Positions 11,116-21,920 of a DNA stretch of 64,000 bases are shown here, piece after piece (position 1 is the first letter of the stretch; every line of letters begins with the position of its first letter). The translations under genes and the position numbers were made by a program. Under the pieces are notes generated by a model, which searched no databases, had not been told where the DNA came from, and saw only the letters and a program-made list of their open reading frames with translations. The DNA is from Callipepla californica brunnescens (lineage: Eukaryota > Chordata > Aves > Galliformes > Odontophoridae), in assembly GCA_023055505.1 (NCBI GenBank), contig JALIRH010000001.1, positions 94,518,530-94,582,529 of the forward strand, written 5' to 3'.

Positions 11116-14100
11116 TTGAAATATATCACATTCTAATTTCCTTGAATTCCTGACCAATTTTTTATTTCAAAATTTGCCTTTTTATATATACTAGAAAACA
11201 AAAATAAGAAAAAGATAATAAAAGAACAAAGCATTTCATTCACCTCTAATACTTCAGGTTTCCATTTTGAATGACAGTAGAAATTATTAATTTGGTTTTT
11301 ATCTTTACATGGTTGGTTCTTTTTTTTTTTTTTTTTTTTTTGTAGCAGAAAAAAGATGAACCAATGAATTTCCAGAACACAAAATCATCTTTTTGTGGTT
11401 CATCTATTTAAACAGAGAGTTCTTATGATATTTTGGAGTATCATCTTTATGCTTTACTTGTTGTTTTGTTGTTGTTGTTCTCTTGTAAAGTTTCTTAACT
11501 CAAATGCACTTTGTATTTCAAATCTGTGTGCTTTTTGAAGTCTGAGTTGAGAGCACTGAGAAAAGAAAATATACAGTTTTGTCCAGTTAAAATGATTACA
11601 GTAAATGAAGCTGTGAATTAATAAGAAAACCAAGCCATCGTACTGCTGACACATCACATAACTACATTAGACCTCCATAAAAAAAATGAATGGCATATGT
11701 AAACTTTGATGCATAAAGTCAGGACTGAGAAGCAAGGAGAAAGAGGCAAATGGCCTCTTTTCTTTTGGAACAAACTTATTTCAGTGAGACCATAGTTATG
11801 TATCTTTAAAATATTGGAATTGAAGACAGTGTCTGGCATTCTGAGTATTTGGTCTATTTCTAGCGCTATCAATGGGTTGACGGGTGACCTTCCCAAGACC
11901 AGTGTTTCTGTTTTCCAATCTGTTGAGCAAATAAAACTACATTCCACTGTGAAAACCTTTAAGATAGGTTGATAAGAAGTGGGTATTACCTTTACTAAAG
12001 ATTTATCTTTACACATTGCTTCAGTGAGTAATGATGATAATTACCTCAGTCACCACATTTGTTTATCACATACTTCTAAGTACCTTTGGGCTCTATAATT
12101 CCTTCCACTTCTGAAGACTGAGAAACTGAGGCATGGGAAAAAGAAATAAATTGCCCAGAGTCATGTCAGCAAACTACTTGTTGAGATAGGAACTGAGCAA
12201 TTTTTGTCTCAGTATCATGTTTCGCGCCACTTTAGAAGCATTAGCTTCTCCACTATTAAACAATGGAAATACATTATAGTTATAGAGAACACAGGCATGA
12301 ACTCTTATCTACTTTTGCTCATTTAAATGATCCTTCTGTTGCTCTGAGGCTGTACCATGAAAATAGATAGAAAAGAATTAATTATTGAAAACACATTATA
12401 GATCTATTATTCAAGCTGATGTGATTCAGTGAGATTACTTGTGTAAGCAATAGATTGAAAGTTTAGATACCTTATTTTTTCTTTCTTTTTTTTTTTTTTG
12501 TCTTGTTTTAGTTTGAGATACTCACTTTATGCTGCTTTGTGCTAATCTAAATTATGCTGTGATATTTTGTACAAGTTAACTCCTGCTCTTCCTATCTCAA
12601 AGTATGAGTTTTCATATGAGGCTGACAGTCATTTTTAACTAACTACAAATTGTGTGGATGCACATTACTACCTCAGTCAGTTAAGCATATTGCAGAGTGA
12701 CCAGATAATTCAATGTTTTGCTGTTTGCAATCTCTAATGTTTCAGGAAAGAACAGAATAAGCAAACAAGCAAATTACAGAAAGGTCACATTAGTAAAAGC
12801 ACAATATATTGATCGCACTGCATGAGAGTCAAGTCATGCAGGTTGTTGAAAATTGTCGTTACAAGTGCTTAAAATGATAACACTGGAATCTGTTTTTAAA
12901 AAACAACACAATAGCACTGAGGTTAGTATATGGTGCAGATGTTATCGCTCCTTATTAAGAGCTGTAACATTATACTAGTGCTTTCCCTGCTATATCTTAT
13001 CAAAATAATGTTTCTCACAGCTCCAGTTAATTGCACTACAATATTTTTACCCAATCTAAACACATGTGCTTTATCACAAAAGAAAAAAAAATTCTCTGTG
13101 CTGCAGTGCTGAAATCTGCAATGCCAAATTTAGGAAGAAGCATGGAGTGGAATCCCAATCCCTGAGTCAGGCAACAAACCACTTCACACACTGCACTAGG
13201 AAAGGCAGAGAATCAGGCCTCCACATCAAGATCAGGAACACTGAAGATGCTGCTCGGAGGTCGTTTAAGGGAAATGCTGCAGTGGAATCTCTGACATTCT
13301 GGGGTCAGGGCTGCAGCAAAACCACTTCCCTCCACCCAGGCTCTACAATTAGAAATTCTCTCTTTGAAACAGATAACCTCTTTCTGTTCCATCAACTTTT
13401 TATGCATCTGTGTTTATGTATATTTGTGTTTTGGGAAGAGAAGAATAAAAAGAAGCAGGTGATTCAGTTCCTCTTTCCTTCCAAGCAACAACACAGTGAG
13501 CAGAACATACTTTCCCAATGGAGGCTGAGGGTCAATTCACTGCTAAACTGGAAGAGAATCAAGTTAGTCCCTTGGCTTCCCTACAATGCTCTTTTCCTTT
13601 GAAAGTATGTCATTCCAGCAGACTATATTAGAGGCTGAAGAGAAATTAAAAACAACAACAACAAAAACACTTGAGTCACAGGAGGAGAAAGATAAGATAC
13701 AAATGTGTATGCGTGAATTCAGTGCTTTGCTAAACAACTATTCTAGATACTCTTGACATGAAAGACACTAGTTCTTGGGCACTATCTTGTCCTAAGAACT
13801 GCTCAGGTATGTTAATGGAAGCAATCACGGTGGAAACTGGGCCAGAAACTTAGATCAATATATATTGTTTAAATAAGAAATTCTGGTCAGGACCCTGGCC
13901 AGTCCACTCACTAAATGCACCTTTTGCTTTCACATCATCAGAATTTCAAAATGATGTGACTACACGGCTTTTATGGCAGACCACACTCAGGCTGGATATA
14001 AAACCTGTCAACTTTTTGGCACCTATTCATTTCTCTAACTCCTAATGTTAGAAGCTTTTAAGAGTAACACTATGACCTATTCAAGCCAACATTTCCAACA

Positions 14101-14849
14101 TAAAATTACTGCAAGGACTGACAAATATGTTTAGTGGAGAATGGAAGTCTATGGATCTTACTACAGGCTCCACAGTCTAAACATCTGATGTGAAGTCAAT
14201 TTGGTCAAGCTGAGTCTTGTATGAAAGCACAAAGTAAGCAAGTCTTCCCAGGGCTCTGTGCAATCCAGTGTATAGTCTAAGCAGTAGGCTGTAAACTCAT
14301 GTTCCCCTGCTGCCTTTCTCTGATTCAATGAAATCTTAAAATGTTTCTTGTAAAGTAGAACAGCTGCAGCAAGAGGGCTGGTAGCCTGATGGTTGAGGGT
14401 ATGAGCCAAAAAAGAGGAACATGTGGGCTGGAATTCTCATACAGCACAGAAGATAGAGAATTTTGATTTTCTAATGTTGAGCCAGTCTCCTACCCACTAG
14501 ATGGAAGCAAGGAAACTACTTCTCCAACTTTCTTTTCTTTCTTCCTTTTTTTTTCATCCACTACTGCATCATTTTGCAAAGCTCCATCTGGTGAACGTAT
14601 CACTACCCTTAGTAAAAACCAAATGATCTGAGCTTGTCTAAAGTCATCAGGGGAACAGTTTCTGAGGGGCTGCACCTGCGTTAGCATTACCTCCCAGCAT
14701 AGCTGAAGTCTGAATATAAGCTATATAAAATGAAATAATGATCCTATGACTTTTCTATTTTCAGCATCTGTCATAATATGTAGTAGGTGCATATATACAT
14801 ATATAAACATATGCATGTGTGCATGTATGTGTATTAACATGTGTTTACA
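11116..14849. other. AT-rich intergenic DNA, no gene seen
   Basis: Includes a T-run of about 22 bases (11320-11341). A 178-codon open frame at 13066-13602 has no recognisable domain and lies in slightly more GC-rich DNA (about 13090-13350); I treat it as chance or an unrecognised repeat. Confidence 0.55.
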
Positions 14850-15046
14850 TCTCCCATGGAGCAAGTACACAGAACATTATTGGAACAAACTTCCCAGAGA
14901 CATTGTTGAGTCTCCTTGTCTGGAGATATTCAAATATTCAAAGCAGAATGCTTTCCTGTGCAATTTACTCTGAGAACCCACTTTTGCAGGAAGGTTGGAT
15001 TAGATATCTCCAGAGGTCCCTTCTAACCCCTACAATTCCATGATTA
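14850..15046 (+). mobile_element. CR1 LINE 3' end, sense
   Basis: Resembles the CR1 3' end in direct orientation. A TTCCCAGAGAC-type block near 14890 is followed by GGTTGGATTAGATATCTCCA-like 3' UTR and CCTACAATTCCATGATT at the tail, which matches the CR1 ending before its 8-mer repeats. It is 5'-truncated and diverged. Confidence 0.85.
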
Positions 15047-15600
15047 TATATGAAAATACTGCAAGCAGGTTATCTACAGTAATAATTTTTGTTCTGTAGA
15101 TACTTTACATATGCTCTGGGTCCTGCTCTGGAAAATCTACAGTGTTAGATGAGACAGCTAGTTTTTTAACATGGTTCCACATAGTATAAATAAACCCTTA
15201 ATCAATGTTACAATGTTACTACTGTATAGTCATAACAACAGGGAGATGAAAGACTACCAGCTAGGAAAATGTAAATGTATCCCAGTACATTTGCTTACAT
15301 TTGCTTTGTTTGGAGTTAAAACATTCCTATTCAGAAGGCAACTGTTATGCCCGAGTCAATTTGTGTGTGTTTGGCTAAGTACAGGACTTTAATCCCTGAA
15401 GAAATGTGTAAGTGGGAAGCTTACTGCTGTAGATTTCTAGAAGCTGCAAAGGGAAGCAGGAGGTGAAAGGCATCAGATAAGGAAAGGAGTCAAGGAAGAT
15501 AGAGCTGTCCTTGTGTGCTCTTTCCCCTTTCTAATCCACTGGATAATTTGGAGAGGATAATGTGAGCTCTGGTTGTTCAACCTGTGTGGGGTTTTTTGTT

Positions 15601-15635
<35 letters not shown>

Positions 15636-16440
15636 GAGATGCTTATACTGAATTTTAAAGACTGAGATTCATTGTCCCTTCAGTGCTGCAGGATCTCTCA
15701 CTTTACAGCACTATCTAAATAGAAGAGTAAAACATCCTAACTTGTGAGATCCTGAGCAACCTGATGCAGGAGCAAATATTTCCTTAAAATATTTAGAGAC
15801 ATAGCTTTTCTCCGCAGATACAGGTTTCCATGCTTAATTCAAGAAGATGAAGAAATCTGGAAATTTAGGATTATGGCACTGAATAATGACAGACTGATTT
15901 CACTGCCTGACACACCTTTCCCAAGCTTTACCAAAGCTTCAGGTATCAATTATGAAATGGAGTATGCCCTTTTTCTTCCTCCCCAGTCTTCTTCTAGATG
16001 CTAACTTTTACATGGCCGATGTATTCCAAAAGATACATAACATATATAGGTCTTTCTTTACAGTTCCAAAGTACACAGCTGCATGTGTAAGAGGTTCCAT
16101 ATCTAAATACTTTCTCTTGGAAATTATGTATTACCCATAAAGATTGTTTCATCTTCTGGCAATTTTTTTACCTTCTTTTTTCACTTTGAAATTCCTTTTG
16201 TTTGTCTCTCACTAGTTCCTGCCTCTCAGCAGATCCCTTGGAAGAAGCAGGCTATTTGTCCTTCATGCTTTGACAGCAGGTCATTGTCGCTTTACTTATT
16301 TTTTTAATATATATTCATATTTATTTATTTAATATCTCGTTAACTTTCAGCTCTTCTGGTTGCATTTTGATTGTTTTTACGGTGCCTGAGCAATTTTAAT
16401 AACACAAGAAGTAAAAACGCTAAGCTGTATTCTCGAGCAG
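15047..16440. other. Intergenic DNA, no gene seen
   Basis: Contains a T31 run at 15602-15632. No coding region or mobile element recognised. Confidence 0.55.
15602..15632. repeat. T31 homopolymer
   Basis: Thirty-one consecutive T residues in intergenic DNA. It could be the antisense tail of an old retroposed copy, but no such body is recognised beside it. Confidence 0.9.
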
Positions 16441-17370
16441 GAGTACAACAAGATCTTCAGTCCTCCTGCCCCACATCCCAGTAAGCATTCACCAGGCTTC
16501 AGCATCTCAGCGCTTCCTCCCCCGTGCTTTTACTCACGGAGATCGGTTCGCTGCTGCTGACACCAGATGAGTGGGTCCCCTACTCCAACCCTGTTCCCAC
16601 TCCCGCTCCTTTCCACCTCCGTCCGGGGGCTTAGCTGGGGGCTGTCCTGCCTCCGGCTGCCCCTTCACTTGGTCTCAGCAATTCTTGATTCACGGAAGGT
16701 TCGCAGCCAGCGAGCCCTCCCACCCCCGGCATGCACCGAGAGACAAAGTCAAAGACGGCGACAGGAGAAATGAATTAATGCGCCTCAACGTGGCGCCAAG
16801 TTTCCTTCCCCTCTTTTTTCTCCTAATGAAACCACTAATATATTTATTGTGGTGCTTTTTCTCTCGGTGGCATTTTATCTCTTCTGGACCGTTTGTAATT
16901 TATTGGGCGGACGCCAGAATTTCTCTGTTTCTCCCTGTTGTTTTTTTTTTTGTCTGTTTTCCCTCTCCTATCCCATTCCCACCCCCAGCTTCCTCCCTCC
17001 CTCCGCAATCCTTGCCTACCGCAACCACCAGAAAGGCCAAACCTTCATCCCGGGGACCCGAAATGGCCACAGCAACGGTTGTAACTTGTCTGCAGTCTAA
17101 TTACATTAATTTGATAAGATCATCGTTGCAGGATGTCTAATTCACTTGGAAGCAGAAGCCGGGGAAAAAAAGCTTTGACCAAATTAGCATGCCGCCGGGA
17201 CCAGAGGTGCGGGATGCACATGTTTCCCTGGCTTCACCTATAAAGAGGGTTATTTCCTCTTCCACCCCATCCCCACGCTGACTTCTCCCCCTTTCTCTGC
17301 ATGCCGCAAAGTTCACCGGCACTCCAGCCGGGCTGCGGGAGGCATCGACAGGGCTGCCTCTCCTGCTCCG

Positions 17371-17415
17371 TCCTCCTCCTCCTCCTCCTCCTCCTCCTCC
17401 TCCTCCTCCTCCTCG
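17371..17415. repeat. (TCC)n microsatellite
   Basis: About fifteen TCC units without interruption. On the minus strand this generates a run of glutamate or glycine codons in spurious frames. Confidence 0.95.
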
Positions 17416-17610
17416 CTGTTTGCCGACGATGGGGGGAACTCCGTTTTTAACTCGCACCACCAGAGGTGCAACTGGTCCTTCGCTCGCAGGCATCTGAAAC
17501 CCGTCCAAATGATGCAGAAACTTTTGTGTGCTTGGCTCCCGCCTGTAAGGCCAGGCACCGATTTTTTCCGCTGTGTAATCTCTTTTGTCAGAAGAGTGGG
17601 AGGGAAGGGC

Positions 17611-17652
17611 GGTGGGGGGGGGGGTGGTGGTGGTGGGAGTGGGGGTGGGGAG
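17611..17652 (+). repeat. G-run cluster, G-quadruplex-capable
   Basis: G12 followed by TGG repeats, GGGAG, GGGGG and GGGG on the plus strand. At least four G-tracts of three or more lie within short loops, satisfying the usual G-quadruplex pattern. Confidence 0.75.
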
Positions 17653-18193
17653 CAGCCGTTGTGCTTCCACGGTGCGGGTATTTAGAGCGTCCCTAGGGAA
17701 ATAGCCATGCATGCACATACGCGGTTACCTAGATTTATATGTATGTAGATAAGAATGTCAAAATGCACAGCTGTCAGTTTCACCCCCCCTCCTCCTCTCC
17801 TTAAGGGAGACTCTGCACTCTGTAGGTACTATGAATTGCTAGCGGTGCAGCAATCCCTTCCTCCCTACCCCTTTTATTCTCTGTGATCATCTGAATTTTA
17901 TATATATATATGTATATATAATGCAATAATCCACCGTTCTACATTGTAAAGGGAACGCCAACAGGAGACTAAACTCAGCATGAAATACTGTAGATTGCAG
18001 GGGAGGAAGGAATGGATTTAAAGCAAAGATAAAAATGGCGTGCAGAATAATTACCTCAAATTGCTACTCGCTTGACACTCTGACACTAATTCTGCTCAAG
18101 CCATTGGGAAATACAATAAGGCAAACACATCTTCCTCGCCTGCTTGTGCAGGTATGTCCGTGTGGATGTGGGCAACGGGGAACTGGTCGAGAG

Positions 18194-18223
18194 TTGGGGG
18201 GAGGGCGGGGGGGAGGGGGGGGA
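18194..18223 (+). repeat. G-run cluster, G-quadruplex-capable
   Basis: Four G-tracts (G6, G3, G7, G8 with single-base A or C loops) occur within 30 bases on the plus strand, about 290 bases before the CpG-rich leader. Confidence 0.75.
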
Positions 18224-18479
18224 ACGTAAAACTTTCCATCTTAAAAGGAACGAAATAAATTAAATAATCTATTAATGAAAAAAAAAATCTAAATAGATAG
18301 GCAGCTTTCAATGCCAACATTTTTAACGCTTGCCGTGTACGTGGATTGATTTCTTTTTTTTTTTTTTTTTTATCCAGCATTCCCTCAGCAGATGGATTTT
18401 TGCCACTGCAGCTCAGCAGAGGGTGTCAGATCTTTCAGAGTGCACCAGGTTGAAACGAGCAGAGCCTCTTAGCAACTCT

Positions 18480-18960
18480 CCCTCTGCGTGCATGTGAGTG
18501 TGTGCGAGCGCGCGACTCGGCGGCAGCGGAAGAAAAAGGAAAGAAGAGAGAGCGAGGAGGGAAGGCAGCGCGGCCGGCGGGGCGAGGCGAGGCGCGGGCG
18601 GGCGGGCGTGCGTGCGGGCGGCCCCGCGGCAGCTCCCGCCGCCGGCATCATGGGCAGCAGCGCTCCGCAGCGGGGGCAGGCGCCGCGCAGCGCCGGGGGC
18701 TCGGCGGGCAGCGCCTAGGCTGGGGCGCGCTTTCAGCACCGGGGCGCTGGACAGCGCCCGGCGGGCGGCGGGCGAGGAGCGCGGCTCCGCGGCAGCGCGG
18801 CAAGGTCAGTCCGGCGCGGAGCCGCGCACGGCGGCATCCTCCGCGGGCACCGCTGCGCGCTCCGCCTCGCTCCTCTCGACCATGCAGCGGCTCGCTGGCG
18901 GCTAGCACCGTTCCCGTGCCGGTGAGCTAACCCGGCCCGTAGACCTCCGTTTAGCTGCCC
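18480..18960 (+). promoter_or_regulatory. SLITRK1: CpG-rich promoter / 5' leader of SLITRK1
   Basis: CpG dinucleotides are very dense here (GCGCGCGAC, GGCGGGCGGGCG and similar), against an AT-rich background, which marks a CpG-island promoter or first non-coding exon. No TATA box is evident. The start site cannot be read directly; it should lie in or just upstream of this block. Open frames on both strands are by-products of high GC and lack any protein-like pattern. Confidence 0.65.
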
Positions 18961-19069
18961 GGGAAGCGTGAGGGAGGGTGGAATCGAGGAGAGGGAAATT
19001 TTTTTTTTTTTTTTTTTTTTTTCCCCTTCCACTTTTTTTTTTTTTTTTTTTTTTTTGCGTGCCTTGCAG
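18805..19069 (+). other. SLITRK1: Candidate 5' UTR intron of SLITRK1
   Basis: A near-consensus donor, CAAG|GTCAGT, lies at 18801-18810. A strong acceptor lies at 19068-19069: T24, a short spacer, T24, then GCGTGCCTTGCAG. An alternative donor, GTGAGC, is at 18922. Splicing would remove the two long T-runs from the mature leader and leave the upstream ORFs at 19126-19335 in the message. This is inferred from motifs only; vertebrate SLITRK genes have single coding exons, and 5' UTR introns are allowed. Confidence 0.4.
18999..19056. repeat. Twin T24 homopolymers
   Basis: T runs at 18999-19022 and 19033-19056, separated by CCCCTTCCAC. They form one long polypyrimidine tract ahead of the acceptor-like AG at 19068-19069. 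On the minus strand they create false lysine-rich frames. Confidence 0.93.
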
Positions 19070-19125
19070 TACGTGCCTGGAGAGTTTGTGGATATAATTA
19101 TTGACTGGAATCTGGGCTGCTGCAG

Positions 19126-19254
19126 ATGTATGTGGGGGGGGGGGGAGAGAGGAGAAAAGAAAGAGCCCCCCCCCACACCCCTCCGCCGACCCTCCCTGCT
19201 CCCCCTCCCCACATTTTTTCCCCCTTTGGTGGTGGTTTGGACATTTCGTATTGA
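19126..19254 (+). promoter_or_regulatory. Upstream ORF 1 in the SLITRK1 leader (42 codons)
   Basis: ATG at 19126 is in weak context and opens a 42-codon frame ending TGA at 19252-19254. It passes through G12 and C9 runs, so its frame is sensitive to homopolymer length. A second ATG at 19130 opens a 42-codon frame ending at 19258. The stop of the first frame directly abuts the next upstream ATG at 19255. Confidence 0.45.
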
Positions 19255-19335
19255 ATGAACTGGAATTGCTTTCCGTGTGAGGAGGATGGTTGCTGTTACT
19301 TTGTGATGAGATCGGGAATGAATTGCTCGGTTTAA
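19255..19335 (+). promoter_or_regulatory. Upstream ORF 2 in the SLITRK1 leader (26 codons)
   Basis: ATG at 19255 opens a 26-codon, cysteine-rich frame with in-frame ATGs at 19306 and 19318. It ends TAA at 19333-19335, two bases before the SLITRK1 ATG at 19338. A start codon so close behind a stop leaves little scanning distance for re-initiation. The frame is expected to reduce SLITRK1 translation or make it conditional; this is inference. Confidence 0.5.
19286..19306 (+). promoter_or_regulatory. Upstream ORF 3: six codons in strong Kozak context
   Basis: ATG at 19286 has A at -3 and G at +4, the strongest context of the upstream ATGs. It encodes six residues (MVAVTL) and ends TGA at 19304-19306, overlapping the ATG at 19306 as TGATG. 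It lies within upstream ORF 2, in another frame. Confidence 0.5.
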
Positions 19336-19337
19336 AA

Positions 19338-21416
19338 ATGCTGCTTTGGATTCTGTTGCTGGAGACGTCTCTTTGTTTTGCTGCTGGAAACGTTACAGGG
19401 GACGTTTGCAAAGAGAAGATCTGTGCCTGCAACGAGATAGAAGGGGATTTGCACGTAGACTGTGAGAAAAAGGGATTTACCAGCCTGCAACATTTCACCG
19501 CCCCAACTTCCCAGTTTTACCATTTATTCCTGCATGGAAATTCCCTGACTCGACTTTTCCCTAATGAGTTTGCTAACTTTTACAATGCAGTCAGTTTGCA
19601 CATGGAAAACAATGGTTTGCATGAGATTGTTCCTGGGGCTTTCCTGGGGCTGCAGCTGGTGAAACGCTTGCACATAAACAACAACAAGATCAAATCGTTC
19701 AGGAAGCAGACTTTCCTGGGGCTGGACGATCTGGAATACCTCCAGGCAGATTTTAATCTATTGCGGGATATTGACCCGGGAGCGTTTAGGGACTTAAACA
19801 AACTAGAGGTGCTGATTTTAAATGATAATCTCATCAGTACCTTGCCCCCCAACGTGTTTCAGTATGTGCCGATCACCCACCTCGACCTCCGGGGAAACCG
19901 TCTTAAAACCTTGCCTTACGAGGAGGTTCTGGAGCAGATTCCAGGCATCGCCGAAATCCTGCTAGAGGATAACCCCTGGGACTGTACTTGTGATCTGCTG
20001 TCGTTGAAGGAATGGCTGGAAAACATACCCAAAAATGCTTTGATCGGCAGAGTGATTTGTGAAGCTCCCACTAGGTTGCAGGGCAAAGATTTAAATGAGA
20101 CCACAGAGCAAGAGCTGTGCAAAAAGAACAGAGTGGATTCTAGTCTAGCTGCTCCCCCTGCCGAAGAAGAAACCTGTGATCCTGGTCCCATTCCAACCCC
20201 CTTTAAAATACATGGCAAAGAAGACCCTGCTACACCAGGATCTGGTCCAAACGGAGGTACAAAGATTCCTGTCAACTGGCAAATCAAAACTAGACCCACT
20301 GCTGCTGTGTCAACTGTTAGTGTGAAGAGCAAGCAACCAGCTACCTTGTCCTGTCCTCACATCTGCAGCTGTGATCAGATCCCTGGCTCGGGCTTAAAGG
20401 TTAATTGCAATGACAGGAATGTAAGCAGCCTGGTGGATTTGAAGCCTAAGCCATCCAACGTGCAGGAGCTATTTCTGAGAGACAACAAAATACACACCAT
20501 CAGGAAATCCCACTTTCTGGATTACCGAAAACTTAATTTACTTGATTTGGGAAACAACAACATAGCCACCGTTGAGAACAACACCTTCAAGAACCTTTTT
20601 GATCTCCGATGGCTGTACATGGATAGCAACTACTTAGACACCCTATCCCGGGAGAAATTCACTGGGCTGCAAAACCTGGAGTATCTGAACGTGGAATTTA
20701 ATGGGATCCAGCTGATCATGCCTGGCACCTTCAATGCAATGCCCAAACTCAGAGTACTCATCCTCAACAACAACCTATTGAGGTCTCTCCCAGTCGATGT
20801 GTTCGCCGGGGTCTCTCTTTCCAAACTCAGCATACACAACAATTATTTCATGTACCTCCCAGTGGCAGGCGTGCTGGACCAGCTCACCTCCATCACCCAG
20901 ATTGACCTGCACGGCAACCCGTGGGACTGTACTTGCCCTATCGTGCCTTTCAAACAGTGGGCGGAAATGCTGCGCCCCAAGGTGATTATGAGCGACCTGA
21001 GGTGCGAGTCTCCAGAAGATTTCTTCAAGGAGGATTTTGAGTCCCTCTCCAATGACGTGATTTGCCCTCAGCTAAAAATATCACCCACCTTAAGTTCTAC
21101 CAACAAAAACAGCACTGGGGTTGCAGAGACAGGTACTCACTCCAACTCCTACTTGGAGACCAGCCGGGTCTCCATTTCGGTGCTAGTGCCAGGGCTGCTG
21201 CTGGTTTTTGTGACCTCTGCTTTCACGGTGGTTGGCATGCTGGTGTTCATCCTGAGGAACAGAAAACGATCCAAGAGGAGGGACGCCAACTCATCTGCAT
21301 CTGAGATCAACTCCTTGCAGACAGTCTGCGACTCATCCTATTGGCACAACGGGCCCTACAGCACCGACGGGGCCCACAGGGTTTATGACTGCGGTTCCCA
21401 CTCCCTGTCAGACTGA
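19338..21416 (+). CDS. SLITRK1: SLITRK1, SLIT and NTRK-like family member 1
   Basis: Intact single-exon gene of 692 codons (human 696). The product is a neuronal type I membrane protein that regulates neurite outgrowth and organises synapses by binding presynaptic LAR-type receptor phosphatases (family knowledge). Visible in order: signal peptide 1-15; LRRNT from about 24 (CKEKICAC); leucine-rich repeats to about 210; LRRCT with NPWDCTC at 212; a proline/threonine-rich linker 265-335; a second LRRNT at 339 (CPHICSC); repeats to 525; LRRCT with NPWDCTC at 527; transmembrane segment 611-639; basic stop-transfer RNRKRSKRR; and a short tail ending SHSLSD, in which S691 matches the human 14-3-3-binding serine. 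N-glycosylation sequons occur at 18, 253, 361, 414 and 591. The start is ATG 19338 because the signal peptide begins there. A frame extension to 19290 starts with TTG and lacks support. Most differences from mammals lie in the linker and the second LRRCT. Confidence 0.98.
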   Translation: MLLWILLLETSLCFAAGNVTGDVCKEKICACNEIEGDLHVDCEKKGFTSLQHFTAPTSQFYHLFLHGNSLTRLFPNEFANFYNAVSLHMENNGLHEIVPGAFLGLQLVKRLHINNNKIKSFRKQTFLGLDDLEYLQADFNLLRDIDPGAFRDLNKLEVLILNDNLISTLPPNVFQYVPITHLDLRGNRLKTLPYEEVLEQIPGIAEILLEDNPWDCTCDLLSLKEWLENIPKNALIGRVICEAPTRLQGKDLNETTEQELCKKNRVDSSLAAPPAEEETCDPGPIPTPFKIHGKEDPATPGSGPNGGTKIPVNWQIKTRPTAAVSTVSVKSKQPATLSCPHICSCDQIPGSGLKVNCNDRNVSSLVDLKPKPSNVQELFLRDNKIHTIRKSHFLDYRKLNLLDLGNNNIATVENNTFKNLFDLRWLYMDSNYLDTLSREKFTGLQNLEYLNVEFNGIQLIMPGTFNAMPKLRVLILNNNLLRSLPVDVFAGVSLSKLSIHNNYFMYLPVAGVLDQLTSITQIDLHGNPWDCTCPIVPFKQWAEMLRPKVIMSDLRCESPEDFFKEDFESLSNDVICPQLKISPTLSSTNKNSTGVAETGTHSNSYLETSRVSISVLVPGLLLVFVTSAFTVVGMLVFILRNRKRSKRRDANSSASEINSLQTVCDSSYWHNGPYSTDGAHRVYDCGSHSLSD

Positions 21417-21885
21417 GGAGGTGGATGGGGCGGGGGTGGCTGCTACCCGGGCCTGACCCTGCTCTCTCCCGATGATGGGGAGACAAATGCCAGCAGGGAC
21501 AGCTCTACACCTCAGCTATCCTTTGTGAGAAACAAAATACACGGGCGCACTTTCCCGTGGCCCCCAGAGCAAGAGCCATGCTTGGTATGTGTGGGGGGAG
21601 CCTGGTGGAGGGGCACATCCCCCTACCGAGAGCTGCCGGGACGGCAATGGACAAGCGAGGACATGCTTCCTTCGGTTCCAGCAGGGCGAATCATGGCTCT
21701 TGGTTTTGTTGGGCCTTTGTTCTGTTGTGTTGGGGGTTGTTTTGCTTTTTAGCCCTCTTCCTTTTCGGATGGACCCCTGACTTGAGAGGCCAGGAAGAGG
21801 AGGGGGGGGCAGAGGAAAGGCTGTTGTCAGCCTCCTCCAGACAAAGCAGGAGTAGAAAGTTGCACGAAGGCATGAATGTAATGTA

Positions 21886-21891
21886 AATAAA
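21886..21891 (+). terminator. Proximal poly(A) signal candidate (AATAAA)
   Basis: Canonical hexamer 470 bases after the SLITRK1 stop, followed 30 bases later by the A31 run. Confidence 0.4.
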
Positions 21892-21919
21892 TGACTCTGA
21901 CTCCAAACCAGACAAATGA

Positions 21920-21920
<1 letters not shown>

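Larger units (their letters stand above)
16440..18480 (+). promoter_or_regulatory. Upstream flank of SLITRK1, GC-richer, probable regulatory DNA
   Basis: From about 16440 the base composition becomes GC-richer than in the desert on either side, and the trend culminates in the CpG-rich leader. The segment holds (TCC)n, two G-run clusters and homeodomain-type TAATTA/ATTAGC cores near 17100 and 17185. No reading frame looks real: long frames on either strand here come from the simple repeats. I infer that it contains proximal regulatory sequence for the divergent flank of SLITRK1; nothing more specific can be read. Confidence 0.4.

Noticed and set aside
13066..13602. 178-codon plus-strand open frame
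   Set aside because: No signal peptide, domain or codon bias; surrounded by intergenic DNA; treated as chance.
17137..17718. 193-codon minus-strand open frame
   Set aside because: It is driven by the (TCC)n repeat read as a glycine run and by GC-rich sequence; no domain or conserved pattern.
18498..18930. Several 100-140-codon frames on both strands of the CpG-rich block
   Set aside because: Alanine/arginine-rich frames in all phases are expected from GC-rich, stop-poor DNA; none starts in a protein-like way.
19290..19337. N-terminal extension of SLITRK1 in the same frame
   Set aside because: It starts with TTG, not ATG, and the ATG at 19338 begins directly with the signal peptide known for this family.
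18733..19498. Minus-strand frames with lysine runs
   Set aside because: The lysines come from the T-runs at 18999-19056 read in reverse, and the frame overlaps SLITRK1 antisense.
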